Source of the DNA: G965218495 sp965262785 | GTDB lineage: Bacteria > Bacteroidota > Rhodothermia > Rhodothermales > Bin80 | Assembly: GCA_965262785.1 (NCBI GenBank) | Contig: OZ253559.1 | Span: 3,162,001 to 3,226,000, forward strand | Direction: 5' to 3' | DNA length: 64,000 nucleotides | Shown here: positions 55,001-62,470 of the stretch, in pieces | How the letters are laid out: every line of letters begins with the position of its first letter | Numbering within the stretch: the first letter of the stretch is position 1 | Program-made: the position numbers and the translations under genes | The notes under the pieces: model-generated | Told to the model about the DNA's origin: nothing | The model's database searches: none | The model's input: the letters and a program-made list of their open reading frames with translations, nothing else

Positions 55001-57788
55001 ACAGTGTGAGGTTACCTTTACCGTCCTTGGTTGGACAGCCGTCTACGGAGACATTGGCGATCGTAGCACTCTTTGCGCCCTCCAAACTATAAGATGGCAG
55101 AATATTTGAAAGGGTACGATCCAACTTGCCCTTGAACACAACCTTGCCATTTCTAGTCCTGTGAGTAAACAACTTCCACGTTCCCGCAGCATCCCCGTCA
55201 ACGTATCCATTGCCCACCTCAACGTAGCTGGGAGCAGTCAGAGTGACGCCCGACCCAAGAGCCAGCGTGCCCTGCGAGAGGTACAATTCACTCCCAACCT
55301 TGATGTTGGACAGAATGGTGAGCTCCGTGGTAGCTGTGCCCAGCCACATCGTCAGTCTACTAACACTCATCCCCTCATACAACTCGTCTCCCGTGTCCAT
55401 TGAGGCCAGGTCACCTGTATAGGTTATGGAGGACGGACCTTTTGTGCTGCCACCAACTACTGCATACGCTTTGCCCGATGAACCTCGGCGAATATCTCCG
55501 ACGGAGCCCGGGTCCTGGTTGATGTACAAAGCTCCCCCACTGACATCCAGCATACCATTGGTGGTGAGCAAGCCGCCCTTAATGTCTACGGTTCCCACGG
55601 ACACCAACATGTTGAGTTCCACCCTTTCCGAGGACCCTTTGTCTATCCGAAGACCGACGCGATCCAATGTCACGCTCCCGCTGCCGTTCAACGTCTGGTC
55701 CGCAGAGCCTGTAAAGACAAGATGCGCCCCACCTGAAAGTGGTGTCTTGGACGTACTTTTACAGATGTCGCCGTCCGACAGGCCAGCAGCATTTGTACCA
55801 GTGTTCCGTATCACTACTTCGTCCGCGTTACGGACATCGAAATAGTCCCCCTCCAACATCACATTGTCGTTCACCAGCACGTGAGTTACGTCGTCTCCAA
55901 TCACGTCACCCATGACGGTAGTCGAACCCATGGCGAGAAGGCCGCTGTAGCAGGAAAACTTGACCTCCACGGTGTCACGACCAACACCAGCTTCCCCCCA
56001 CTCCGTCTCGGCATTCCCTGGGGAGAGGTACATATCTGCCCGCTTGATGCCTCCTGTGAGCTCTGCCGCGCCGGAAACGACACTACCATCAGCACGAAAA
56101 TAGATGCCAGTTGTCAGGCCACGACTCCCCAGCATGTGAGGGAATGTAAGTTGTGCTGGATCACCATACATAGCCGAATGGCCCGGGTTTTTATCTCCGA
56201 AGTACAGCGTGTTGCTGCTGCCCTGCAACCGGTCCGTGTGGTCATGACACTCCAGCATCGGCTGTGGCAATGTGCGGTCATCGGCACTGCGCCCGTCTAT
56301 TGATGCGCCGTCGGCTCCAAGCCGGGCACCCCCATTCGGTTCGGCACTACCTATTCCTCTCCTTCCTTCCGCATCGGCATCCGGCAACTCGGGGCCGGTC
56401 ACCACAATGCTGTTGCTGATGTTCACCTTGCCACGGAATTCCGTCTGCGCAAAGCCGTTGTTCTCAAAATCCCCGGACACGTTATCCGCATTGACGTACA
56501 GCACGCCACCGTTGTTTTCCGAGGTTGCTCCTGTACCGAAGTCCACCTCAAGCCGTACCCCGGCCTGCGTGGCCTTGACGACGTTCAGGTCAACCCTGCC
56601 ATCGCCCGTAATCCGGTAGGCATGACCGTACTCATTCTGCCAACCCGTATACGACGGCATGACAGTGACCAGCGTGTCCACCATGGGGCCAGGGTTGCCG
56701 CCCGTACCTGGCTTGCATTTCTTTTTATCGTCTCTTTCGCATTGCATTATATTCATATACGTGGTGTCGGTCAGCACCTCCTCCTGAACCAGGAGATACA
56801 TCGTGCTCAGTCCACTCGACGAGGTGATCATGCCGTCAATCTCCGCTCTGGGCCACTTCGTCCTGTTCTCCGAACCCATCGAATACTCGCCGTCGCTGTC
56901 TTTCGTATATGAAACGCCGGCGTACATGCTGTCCGCCATGTGATTGGGCCTGGGCGCAATCAGATGCAGGTCGAACCCATCGAGCATAAGCGTGCCCTGA
57001 ACGTCCAGAACGTTCCAGACGTAGATGCCGTTGGCTCCGGTGGTTCCCTCTTCTTCAGAAATACCGTCTTGGCTAGTAAAGCCCTCATCGGTTAGGGCTG
57101 CGTTACACATGCCTTTCACCTCAACCGTGACTCCACTTGCAATCTCCAGGTTTTCGAATGTCGGGCAGGTGGCGCTTTCCACTACGGTCATCGTAGTGTT
57201 TCGTCCTATAACGATGTCACCCCGAAATATAGACGCATTGAGATAGTTGGTAAAATCATAGGCATTATCAGCTCTGTCGGGCGTTTCGCCGTTGTCGTGA
57301 TCAGCGTCAGGATCGATTGCAACACCACCAGTTACGGTAATCGTGCTGGCGCTTATCGTTAGCTGCGAATCGAAATCCTCGTACGGGCCAAAGTCAATAG
57401 ACCCGTCAGTCCCAATAGTTACCGCACCACGGAACTCAAGCTCGCCGTCCACAAGGTACTTGTCGTCCTCATCTCCGTAGTCTTCATTGTACACGGCAAA
57501 GTTCCGGGCGGCAGTGAAATTCAATACGTCCGTTACCAATGCCCGCCCGCCATTGCGGCGTACGCGAACAGCGATAGTGTCCCCCTCAGTCTCGGCCTCG
57601 GTCAAGGCGCGGCTAAACGAGCATGGATCATCGGCTGTAAGGCAATCGTTGTTTTCGTCATTTCCGCCGCTGTCGAGCGCATAGTGTACCTGGCTTGGCG
57701 TCTGCTGCCCGAAAGCGTCCACAGAGAACGCCCCGCCCATCAGCACGAGCACCGCCGCAGAGATTAGAAGGTTAGTAAAGGTCTTCAT
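52062..57788 (-). CDS. Giant secreted adhesin-like protein with DUF4397 and T9SS tail
   Basis: A 1,908-residue exported protein. The start is placed at 57788 (MKTFTNLLISAAVLVLMGGA signal peptide), with an AGGGGG ribosome-binding site about 12 bases upstream; an upstream in-frame Met at 57899 is less likely. Most of the length is a repetitive, beta-rich passenger with many GG and V.G.L patterns, compatible with a beta-helix or beta-solenoid. A DUF4397 domain is at about 1590-1750 (RVQFIHNVAGATVDLYIDDN), and a classic T9SS type A sorting domain closes it (ALLGNYPNPFNPSTQIEFDL). No catalytic motif was seen. A role in attachment or a surface layer is inference. A strong terminator follows. Confidence 0.9.
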   Translation of the reverse strand: MKTFTNLLISAAVLVLMGGAFSVDAFGQQTPSQVHYALDSGGNDENNDCLTADDPCSFSRALTEAETEGDTIAVRVRRNGGRALVTDVLNFTAARNFAVYNEDYGDEDDKYLVDGELEFRGAVTIGTDGSIDFGPYEDFDSQLTISASTITVTGGVAIDPDADHDNGETPDRADNAYDFTNYLNASIFRGDIVIGRNTTMTVVESATCPTFENLEIASGVTVEVKGMCNAALTDEGFTSQDGISEEEGTTGANGIYVWNVLDVQGTLMLDGFDLHLIAPRPNHMADSMYAGVSYTKDSDGEYSMGSENRTKWPRAEIDGMITSSSGLSTMYLLVQEEVLTDTTYMNIMQCERDDKKKCKPGTGGNPGPMVDTLVTVMPSYTGWQNEYGHAYRITGDGRVDLNVVKATQAGVRLEVDFGTGATSENNGGVLYVNADNVSGDFENNGFAQTEFRGKVNISNSIVVTGPELPDADAEGRRGIGSAEPNGGARLGADGASIDGRSADDRTLPQPMLECHDHTDRLQGSSNTLYFGDKNPGHSAMYGDPAQLTFPHMLGSRGLTTGIYFRADGSVVSGAAELTGGIKRADMYLSPGNAETEWGEAGVGRDTVEVKFSCYSGLLAMGSTTVMGDVIGDDVTHVLVNDNVMLEGDYFDVRNADEVVIRNTGTNAAGLSDGDICKSTSKTPLSGGAHLVFTGSADQTLNGSGSVTLDRVGLRIDKGSSERVELNMLVSVGTVDIKGGLLTTNGMLDVSGGALYINQDPGSVGDIRRGSSGKAYAVVGGSTKGPSSITYTGDLASMDTGDELYEGMSVSRLTMWLGTATTELTILSNIKVGSELYLSQGTLALGSGVTLTAPSYVEVGNGYVDGDAAGTWKLFTHRTRNGKVVFKGKLDRTLSNILPSYSLEGAKSATIANVSVDGCPTKDGKGNLTLSLQEGHTPVADLHIKYRSKLDLAGNVLVARGDVNVGAEGWLCDSSGSAPCSDSEAYRDLLDLSDALEAVHYEDTPEARVQLAHAQASFESSRGASAKAAEGDGTVYFYNKRTDTKGARSFGSLVADLASNKERLDWYMPNVVVGEFTSVKFDGGNTPSENAAAVRPNMADRVMFPSVDLTDGPKNNVEKKEEEYTGGRIAFAEFDHVMIGGDVMTGGKSQLLVGASGGHPQAAFMVGGDLSVGGRLTMHGGVLAVTGDYSQSGDEGSAGGFASDVWLQEGAHYQMGDFYVGAGVNADTTHVYSLQAPNTDGDYGNTCLGGTREIAYSGTMRMVNAGLMLQGDYAFHGAGDAYDAEQTDVPGLRGTVTFVGNDTSMVSHSGAMNSFCHVAVQSDPGGPAGLVMMGSDVMQNKYGELTLKNGLVSSDNHYHTWMLANEAIEDSLVGRISVGADSAAGVVRYGSRDSYVDGYVARSVSMGNQGGGVVTGGYLFPVGSASENGPDFYRPLILQFPADLGSARMATVGFMAGATADSMDWPDDNLTVDGADGMLTLDNVADLFWKVKLDAVPAHDPNMRVVADELPNIFNIKGLRIVQWDCDGTNPRLAGVYDLDGGPTDDNSFEVNDFINGTPNLTQEGVNVTTCNIFGIAANFLQNPISADPITSGTSRVQFIHNVAGATVDLYIDDNRVVDDFAFQTARAFGNIAAGTHTLEIVPANAPDNSVPILSQPVRFRQNMNYHVIAHGNLAAGVADIVIREDVRTVSTTNNMVDFYFVHGAAGLGQVDIRLIDPIDNTRVLALLSNNFQFDDVGTYMSLDPGGYNFEVTTPNNDTQIDVFRLEIQQYANLAFVLNLSGTGKSSADGVTMMGVAQDGNPFFPQVITGTENSELPTEFALLGNYPNPFNPSTQIEFDLPETAEVSIAVFDMLGRNVMTLPAKEFEAGASRSVELNAARLASGSYFYRVVATGASGRHIETGQMTLIK

Positions 57789-58861
57789 AGCATCAAGTCC
57801 CCCTCGGGACAGGTTAGTTAACGCGTGCCGCGGCTGGCCTGCCCAGCACTGCGGCGTTAAAAAAGCAGCAGGCTCCGCTTTCGGACCCTGCCACCGCACT
57901 TAAACTACAACCCACGGGTCAACCGTATGTAACCCGTGGAGAAAAAAAGCTCTCAAGTCGCACTCGAATTCGATCAAGACTAGTGGAACAGCATTTCGCA
58001 CGTGGTGTTCCGGATTGCAGTAGCGTGCTCAACCCGCACATCCTATGGCTTGCTACTGTCTATCATGCACCAACAAGTCCGTTCAGCCACCTGGATTAGC
58101 GAAGAAGGTACCACACAATATAGCCAAAGTGCAAGGAAAAATGTAGCGCTGCGAGAATCGACTCGCTGGCTGCCTGTGCCCACGTGCAGTCAGGGCGCAC
58201 AATACCCGAAGGTGGCGGCGGCATAGCCCTCCACGTGAACCGATGCTTGCGCCTGAACCAGCCGATTGTGACGGCCCATGAGCAGACCTGCGCCGGGGAA
58301 GATGCCCGGTCACGATTTCTCCTTGCCTGCATCCGCGTGCCACGTGGCCGCACGCCAAATTCCGCCAGCCGCCACGCCACCCCCTGCTGTGGCCTCTTGT
58401 GGCGTGACGCCTTTTCTGGAAATCCTTTTGCTACGCCAGCAGCAGGTTCGGCTCCGGGAGACAGTGTCATCACCGCACCGGCTGGATGTGCCGTGCTGCC
58501 TACCACGCTCGGCGCAGCGCAAGAAGACATGCACGTCAAACCCGGACCGAAATTTGCTCCGCCGCACGCTTGGTCCAGTGCCGCTGGGACTCCCTACTGC
58601 AATCGCTCCATGCCAAGCCAGCGCCACATCCTCAAGGGCCCACGCATCTTTGAAGGCTGCACTTGCTGCTGAATGGCACGCAACACAGCCCGTGCAAGCT
58701 GAAGACCGGATCCAGACTCATCAGATGACAAGGCAGTGGCGCAACTCCCCCGGTACTATTCAACAAAGGCGGCGCGAGCGGCGGGGCTCTTCAGCCTTGA
58801 CCCGCGCGAATCAAGAAGTGGGATGGCAGTATCTTTGGGGCTCGCCACAGCGCCAAATCCT
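57789..58861. other. Gene-free interval
   Basis: Over 1 kb between the adhesin gene (minus) and the heavy-metal-binding gene (plus), with no gene I can support. The longest open frames (up to about 195 codons) overlap one another in different frames and match no family. No tRNA-like cloverleaf was recognised. Confidence 0.5.
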
Positions 58862-59071
58862 ATGACGCCCCTGCAGACCGAAACGCTCCACATTGACGGC
58901 ATGACGTGCAACCACTGCGTACGAGCGGTGACAGAGGCGCTGGAAAGCGTGCCTGAGGCTCAAGTGCATAGGGTCACCGTCGGTAGCGCCAAAGTCACCT
59001 TTCCAGCGGATCAGCGCCCCGAGCTGGCACGCGCCATCGAAAGCGCAGGCTACCGCGTCCACCCGAAGTGA
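58862..59071 (+). CDS. Heavy-metal-associated (HMA) domain protein, CopZ-like
   Basis: A 69-residue metallochaperone-type ferredoxin-fold domain with the metal-binding site GMTCNHC, followed by VRAVTEALESVP and a C-terminal YRVHPK. It resembles copper chaperones that hand Cu(I) to P-type ATPases; none is adjacent. The start at 58862 leaves the domain complete; an upstream in-frame Met (58736) would add an unsupported 42-residue extension. The stop overlaps the GTG start of the next gene as GTGA. Confidence 0.85.
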   Translation: MTPLQTETLHIDGMTCNHCVRAVTEALESVPEAQVHRVTVGSAKVTFPADQRPELARAIESAGYRVHPK

Positions 59072-59673
59072 TCAGCGCCATCGTGCTGGCAGCCGGCACC
59101 TCAGCGCGCATGGGTCGCGCCAACAAGCTGCTCCTGCCCTTCAAGGGTATGCCGCTTGTAGCACGCGCGGTGCGCGCAGTATGCGCCTCTGCCGCAACAG
59201 AAGCCGTCGTAGTCGCCGGCTGCGACAAGCTCCGCGTCCAGGCCGCCCTGATCCACCTACCCGTCCGGATGGTCGCCAATGACCACTACGCGGCGGGGCT
59301 GACCTCGTCCATCCAGGTCGGCCTGCGCACTGCCTCGCCGGAGGCGCAGGGATTCATGCTGTGCATGGCGGACACGCCGCTGGTGACTGCGACGGACATA
59401 GATGCGCTCATTGGCACCTTTGAGCGCGCCCTGCAGAATGACCCACGCGCCATCGTGCGAGCGACTTGCCAAAAGCGGCCGGGCCACCCGGTGATCTTTG
59501 CCTCAGCCTATCGCGCGCCCATCCTGGCACATGAGGACCCGACCGGCTGCCGCGCGCTGGTGCGTCGCCACCGCGCACACACCACCAGTGTCGAGATGGC
59601 CGGCAGCACAACGGATATCGACACCGACTCGGACTACGCGTTGCTCCTCGGCAGGCAGCCAGAAATGCCGTAG
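59068..59673 (+). CDS. MobA/MocA-like nucleotidyltransferase
   Basis: A 201-residue NTP-transferase of the molybdenum-cofactor guanylyl/cytidylyltransferase family. The signature VLAAGTSARMGRANKLLLPF is present at the N-terminus, with CMADTPLVTATDIDALI (metal-binding Asp) and RPGHPVIF later. The length and GHPVIF motif are closer to the MocA/CoxI side than to MobA, but the exact nucleotide and acceptor are not proven. The start is GTG at 59068, overlapping the HMA gene by 4 bp, so the two are likely coupled. No molybdoenzyme is in the window. Confidence 0.8.
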   Translation: MISAIVLAAGTSARMGRANKLLLPFKGMPLVARAVRAVCASAATEAVVVAGCDKLRVQAALIHLPVRMVANDHYAAGLTSSIQVGLRTASPEAQGFMLCMADTPLVTATDIDALIGTFERALQNDPRAIVRATCQKRPGHPVIFASAYRAPILAHEDPTGCRALVRRHRAHTTSVEMAGSTTDIDTDSDYALLLGRQPEMP

Positions 59674-59679
59674 CCACGC

Positions 59680-60588
59680 TCAGGATCCCTTCAAGGCCTT
59701 GATGGCCTGCGTGAGCGCCGGCACGACCTCAAAGAGGTCTCCCACGATGCCGTAGTCGGCGACCTTGAAGATGGGCGCGTCGGCGTCCCGGTTGATCGCA
59801 ATGATACACTTTGAACCTGTGATGCCCGCCACGTGCTGAATGGCACCGGAAATCCCACACGCCACGTAAACGTCCGGCGCTATCGCCCGCCCCGTCTGCC
59901 CCACATGCTCTGCCCGCGGCCGCCAGCCCTCGTCACTCACCGGGCGTGAGCACGCCAGCGCAGCCCGCGGCCCAAGCGCATGGACCAGAGACTCCAGGAG
60001 ATGCCAGTGCTCGGGGCCCTGCATGCCGCGACCGCCGCTGACCACGATGTCCGCTTCCGCTACGTCCAGTGATCGCCCTACTCCGGCTTCGCGCAGCTCG
60101 GTGCGAACCCGCGCATGAGAGGCAGACTCCCTGGCCACCTGGGTCAGGACGTCGGCCATGCCCGCAAAGGCCGGCTGCGCACGAGGCCTGAACGTCGCCA
60201 GGGCGGGACGCGCCGCCAGGTGCACATCGGCGAAGACCTTGCCGCCGTGCAGCGGCCGCGTGAAGACAACCGTACCCTCCTCCAGGCGGTACCCGGTGCA
60301 GTCCTGCGCCAGCGGTACCCTTAGGTGCCCGGCCACGCGTGCCATAGCGTCTTTTCCTACCGCCGTAGCTCCCATCAGGACGAGTCTGGCCTCCCGCGCG
60401 GCTGCAGCAGCGGTCTCGGCAAAAAGGGCAACGCCACCACTCGTTGCTACTGGCTGCTCCACGACTAGCTTGGCCCAGCTCCAGCCGGTCTGGCGTGCGA
60501 GGTCGTGCGCGACGTGGCATACCTCCTGGGTGGAAGGAGGCTCCTTCCCGCCAGCGGCTTCAGCAATAACAAGAATGTCGGGTGCCAT
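59680..60588 (-). CDS. etfA: Electron transfer flavoprotein, alpha subunit
   Basis: A 302-residue FAD-binding subunit of the electron-transfer flavoprotein that accepts electrons from acyl-CoA and related dehydrogenases. The C-terminal FAD domain is clear (EHVGQTGRAIAPDVYVACGISGAIQH, then IIAINRDADAPIFKVADYGIVGD). It lies 3 bp after etfB on the same strand, a standard pair. No partner dehydrogenase or ETF-quinone oxidoreductase is in the window. Confidence 0.95.
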   Translation of the reverse strand: MAPDILVIAEAAGGKEPPSTQEVCHVAHDLARQTGWSWAKLVVEQPVATSGGVALFAETAAAAAREARLVLMGATAVGKDAMARVAGHLRVPLAQDCTGYRLEEGTVVFTRPLHGGKVFADVHLAARPALATFRPRAQPAFAGMADVLTQVARESASHARVRTELREAGVGRSLDVAEADIVVSGGRGMQGPEHWHLLESLVHALGPRAALACSRPVSDEGWRPRAEHVGQTGRAIAPDVYVACGISGAIQHVAGITGSKCIIAINRDADAPIFKVADYGIVGDLFEVVPALTQAIKALKGS

Positions 60589-60591
60589 AGG

Positions 60592-61338
60592 CTACGCGGT
60601 GGCCTGCCCCGCAAGAAGCTGGGCCACCGCCCGCTCAATGCCGCTCCCAAACTCCTGCACCTGGCCCGGCGCCTTGGCGGGCGGCGCATGCAGCCGCTGC
60701 ACCACCATAGCGCTCGTGCCAAGCCGGGCCGCCGCTACCTCGATCTGCTTGCGCCGGGCCTTCATGATCCCCCGAAATGACGGGTACCGCGGCTCCCCAA
60801 TCCGCCGGTTGATCCCTACCACGCCCGGCAGCGCAAACCACGCAGCCAGCTCGGCCTGCTCCAGCGGTCGCCGCACCCGCACCGTTGCACCGGTGACCTC
60901 CAGCGCCTCCACCGCAGTCACACACGGCCAGCCGAGCGCTACGGCCAGGCGCTGCGGCACCTGGGTGCCAGCCTGGTCAATCGACTGCTCCCCCGTAAGG
61001 ATCAGGTCAAACCCGCGCTCCTTGACCGCTTCGGCCAGCGCGGCGGCAATCACCGCGGCGTCCTTCGGCATCACGTCGCACGAGAGGTGGAGGCCCACGT
61101 CGGCGCCCATAGCCAGCGCTTCGCGGATCGCGCTTTCTGTGCGGGGCGGTCCAAGCGCCACCACCGTCACCTCGCCGCCATGCTTCTCCTTCAGCTGAAC
61201 CGCCTGCTCCACAGCCGACTCGTCGTGCGGGCTGATGATCCATGTCAGGCCTTCCTCCTCTATACCCTGACCATCCGGCGTGACCCGTATAAGGGATTCG
61301 GTGTCCGGCGTCTGCTTGATGCAAACAGCAATCTTCAT
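60592..61338 (-). CDS. etfB: Electron transfer flavoprotein, beta subunit
   Basis: A 248-residue partner of EtfA. The start at 61338 begins MKIAVCIKQTPDTESLIRV; a longer open frame to 61608 has no ETF similarity. The AMP-binding region (EVTVVALGPPRTESAIREAL, then ADVGLHL) and LTGEQSIDQAGTQVPQRLAVALGWP are typical of EtfB. First of the etfBA pair. The promoter probably lies in the 121-bp gap to the divergent oxidoreductase gene. Confidence 0.95.
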   Translation of the reverse strand: MKIAVCIKQTPDTESLIRVTPDGQGIEEEGLTWIISPHDESAVEQAVQLKEKHGGEVTVVALGPPRTESAIREALAMGADVGLHLSCDVMPKDAAVIAAALAEAVKERGFDLILTGEQSIDQAGTQVPQRLAVALGWPCVTAVEALEVTGATVRVRRPLEQAELAAWFALPGVVGINRRIGEPRYPSFRGIMKARRKQIEVAAARLGTSAMVVQRLHAPPAKAPGQVQEFGSGIERAVAQLLAGQATA

Positions 61339-61459
61339 AGGCTCTGGCGTATGCTGCCGGTTAAACCCGCCTGCTCCGCCTTGGATGCAGCGGAGCGCCA
61401 CCCGCGTGCAGCATACGGCTGATTTGCATAGCTTTGCCGCGTCTATCATGTGATCGCTT
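61339..61459. promoter_or_regulatory. Divergent intergenic region, etfB / Gfo-Idh gene
   Basis: A 121-bp gap between divergent genes that must carry both promoters. No specific operator motif was identified. Confidence 0.45.
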
Positions 61460-62470
61460 ATGACTACAGGCTGGGGCATCATCGGCGCTGCCACCATCGC
61501 GCGCCAATACATGATCAACGCCATCAACGAACAACCGGGCGGGCGCGTGTTGGCCGTGATGAGCCGATCGCCGGAGCGGGCCCAAGCCTTCGCAGCGGCC
61601 AACGGCATCCCGCGAAGCTACCATCGCGTAGCCGACATCGTAAACGACCCGGACATTGCCACCATATATATATGCACGACCAACGAGCGCCACAAAGCCG
61701 AAACCATCGCCGCGGCGCGCACTGGTAGGCATGTCCTCTGCGAAAAGCCGCTTGCGCTTTCCCTGCAAGACGCGCTTGAGATGGTCGAAGCCTGCCGCGA
61801 AGCCGGCGTCGTGATGGGTACCAACCACCACCTGCGCAACGCCGCTACCCACCGCACACTCCGGCGCCTGGTGCAGGATGGAGCCATCGGCCAGCCCCTG
61901 GCCGCGCGGGTCTTCCACGCGGTGTCGTTGCCCGAGCAACTGCGCACATGGCGCATAAACGATCCCAAGGCCGGTGCAGGGGTCGTCCTCGACATCACCG
62001 TGCACGACACGGACACGCTTCGCTTCATCCTTCAGGATGAGGTCGAAGAGGTCACCGCCATGACCGCGCAAACCGGCCTCGGAAGCGGCGGCATAGAGGA
62101 CGCCGTGATGGGTGTCATGCGCTTTCGGGGCGGTGTTTTGGCGCAGTTTCATGACGCCTTTACCATCGCGCATGCGGGCACCGGCCTCGAAATCCACGGC
62201 ACCGAGGGATCGCTGGTAGCCTCCGGCGTGATGACGCAGGAGCCCGTAGGGCACATCGACTTGCGCCGGTCGGGCCGCCTCCAGCGCCTCGCGCTGGACA
62301 CAGAGCCCGAAGACCTCTATACGCATGCCGTGCGCTGCTTTCACCGCGCGGTCCGCGGGGAGGGAGCACCCGCCGCCACAGCCGATGATGGCGTCCGCAG
62401 CCTGGCGGTAGGACTAGCGGTGCGCGAAGCGGCGCGCACGGGCGAGCGCCAAGTGGTCCGCTATGCGTAA
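61460..62470 (+). CDS. Gfo/Idh/MocA-family NAD(P)-dependent oxidoreductase
   Basis: A 336-residue enzyme of the glucose-fructose oxidoreductase / inositol dehydrogenase family. It has an N-terminal Rossmann fold (WGIIGAATIARQYMINAI, then ATIYICTTNERHKAETIAAA) and the CEKPLALSL motif with the conserved Lys. The C-terminal substrate domain contains VLDITVHDTDTLRFIL, whose conserved Asp and His suit a sugar or polyol substrate. The exact substrate cannot be told. Its last 8 bp overlap the start of the CoA-transferase gene, so the two are probably coupled. Confidence 0.9.
   Translation: MTTGWGIIGAATIARQYMINAINEQPGGRVLAVMSRSPERAQAFAAANGIPRSYHRVADIVNDPDIATIYICTTNERHKAETIAAARTGRHVLCEKPLALSLQDALEMVEACREAGVVMGTNHHLRNAATHRTLRRLVQDGAIGQPLAARVFHAVSLPEQLRTWRINDPKAGAGVVLDITVHDTDTLRFILQDEVEEVTAMTAQTGLGSGGIEDAVMGVMRFRGGVLAQFHDAFTIAHAGTGLEIHGTEGSLVASGVMTQEPVGHIDLRRSGRLQRLALDTEPEDLYTHAVRCFHRAVRGEGAPAATADDGVRSLAVGLAVREAARTGERQVVRYA

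Noticed and set aside
58184..58865. Possible genes of 160-195 codons upstream of the HMA gene
   Set aside because: Two frames overlap each other without any motif or signal peptide, and the HMA start at 58862 is better supported.
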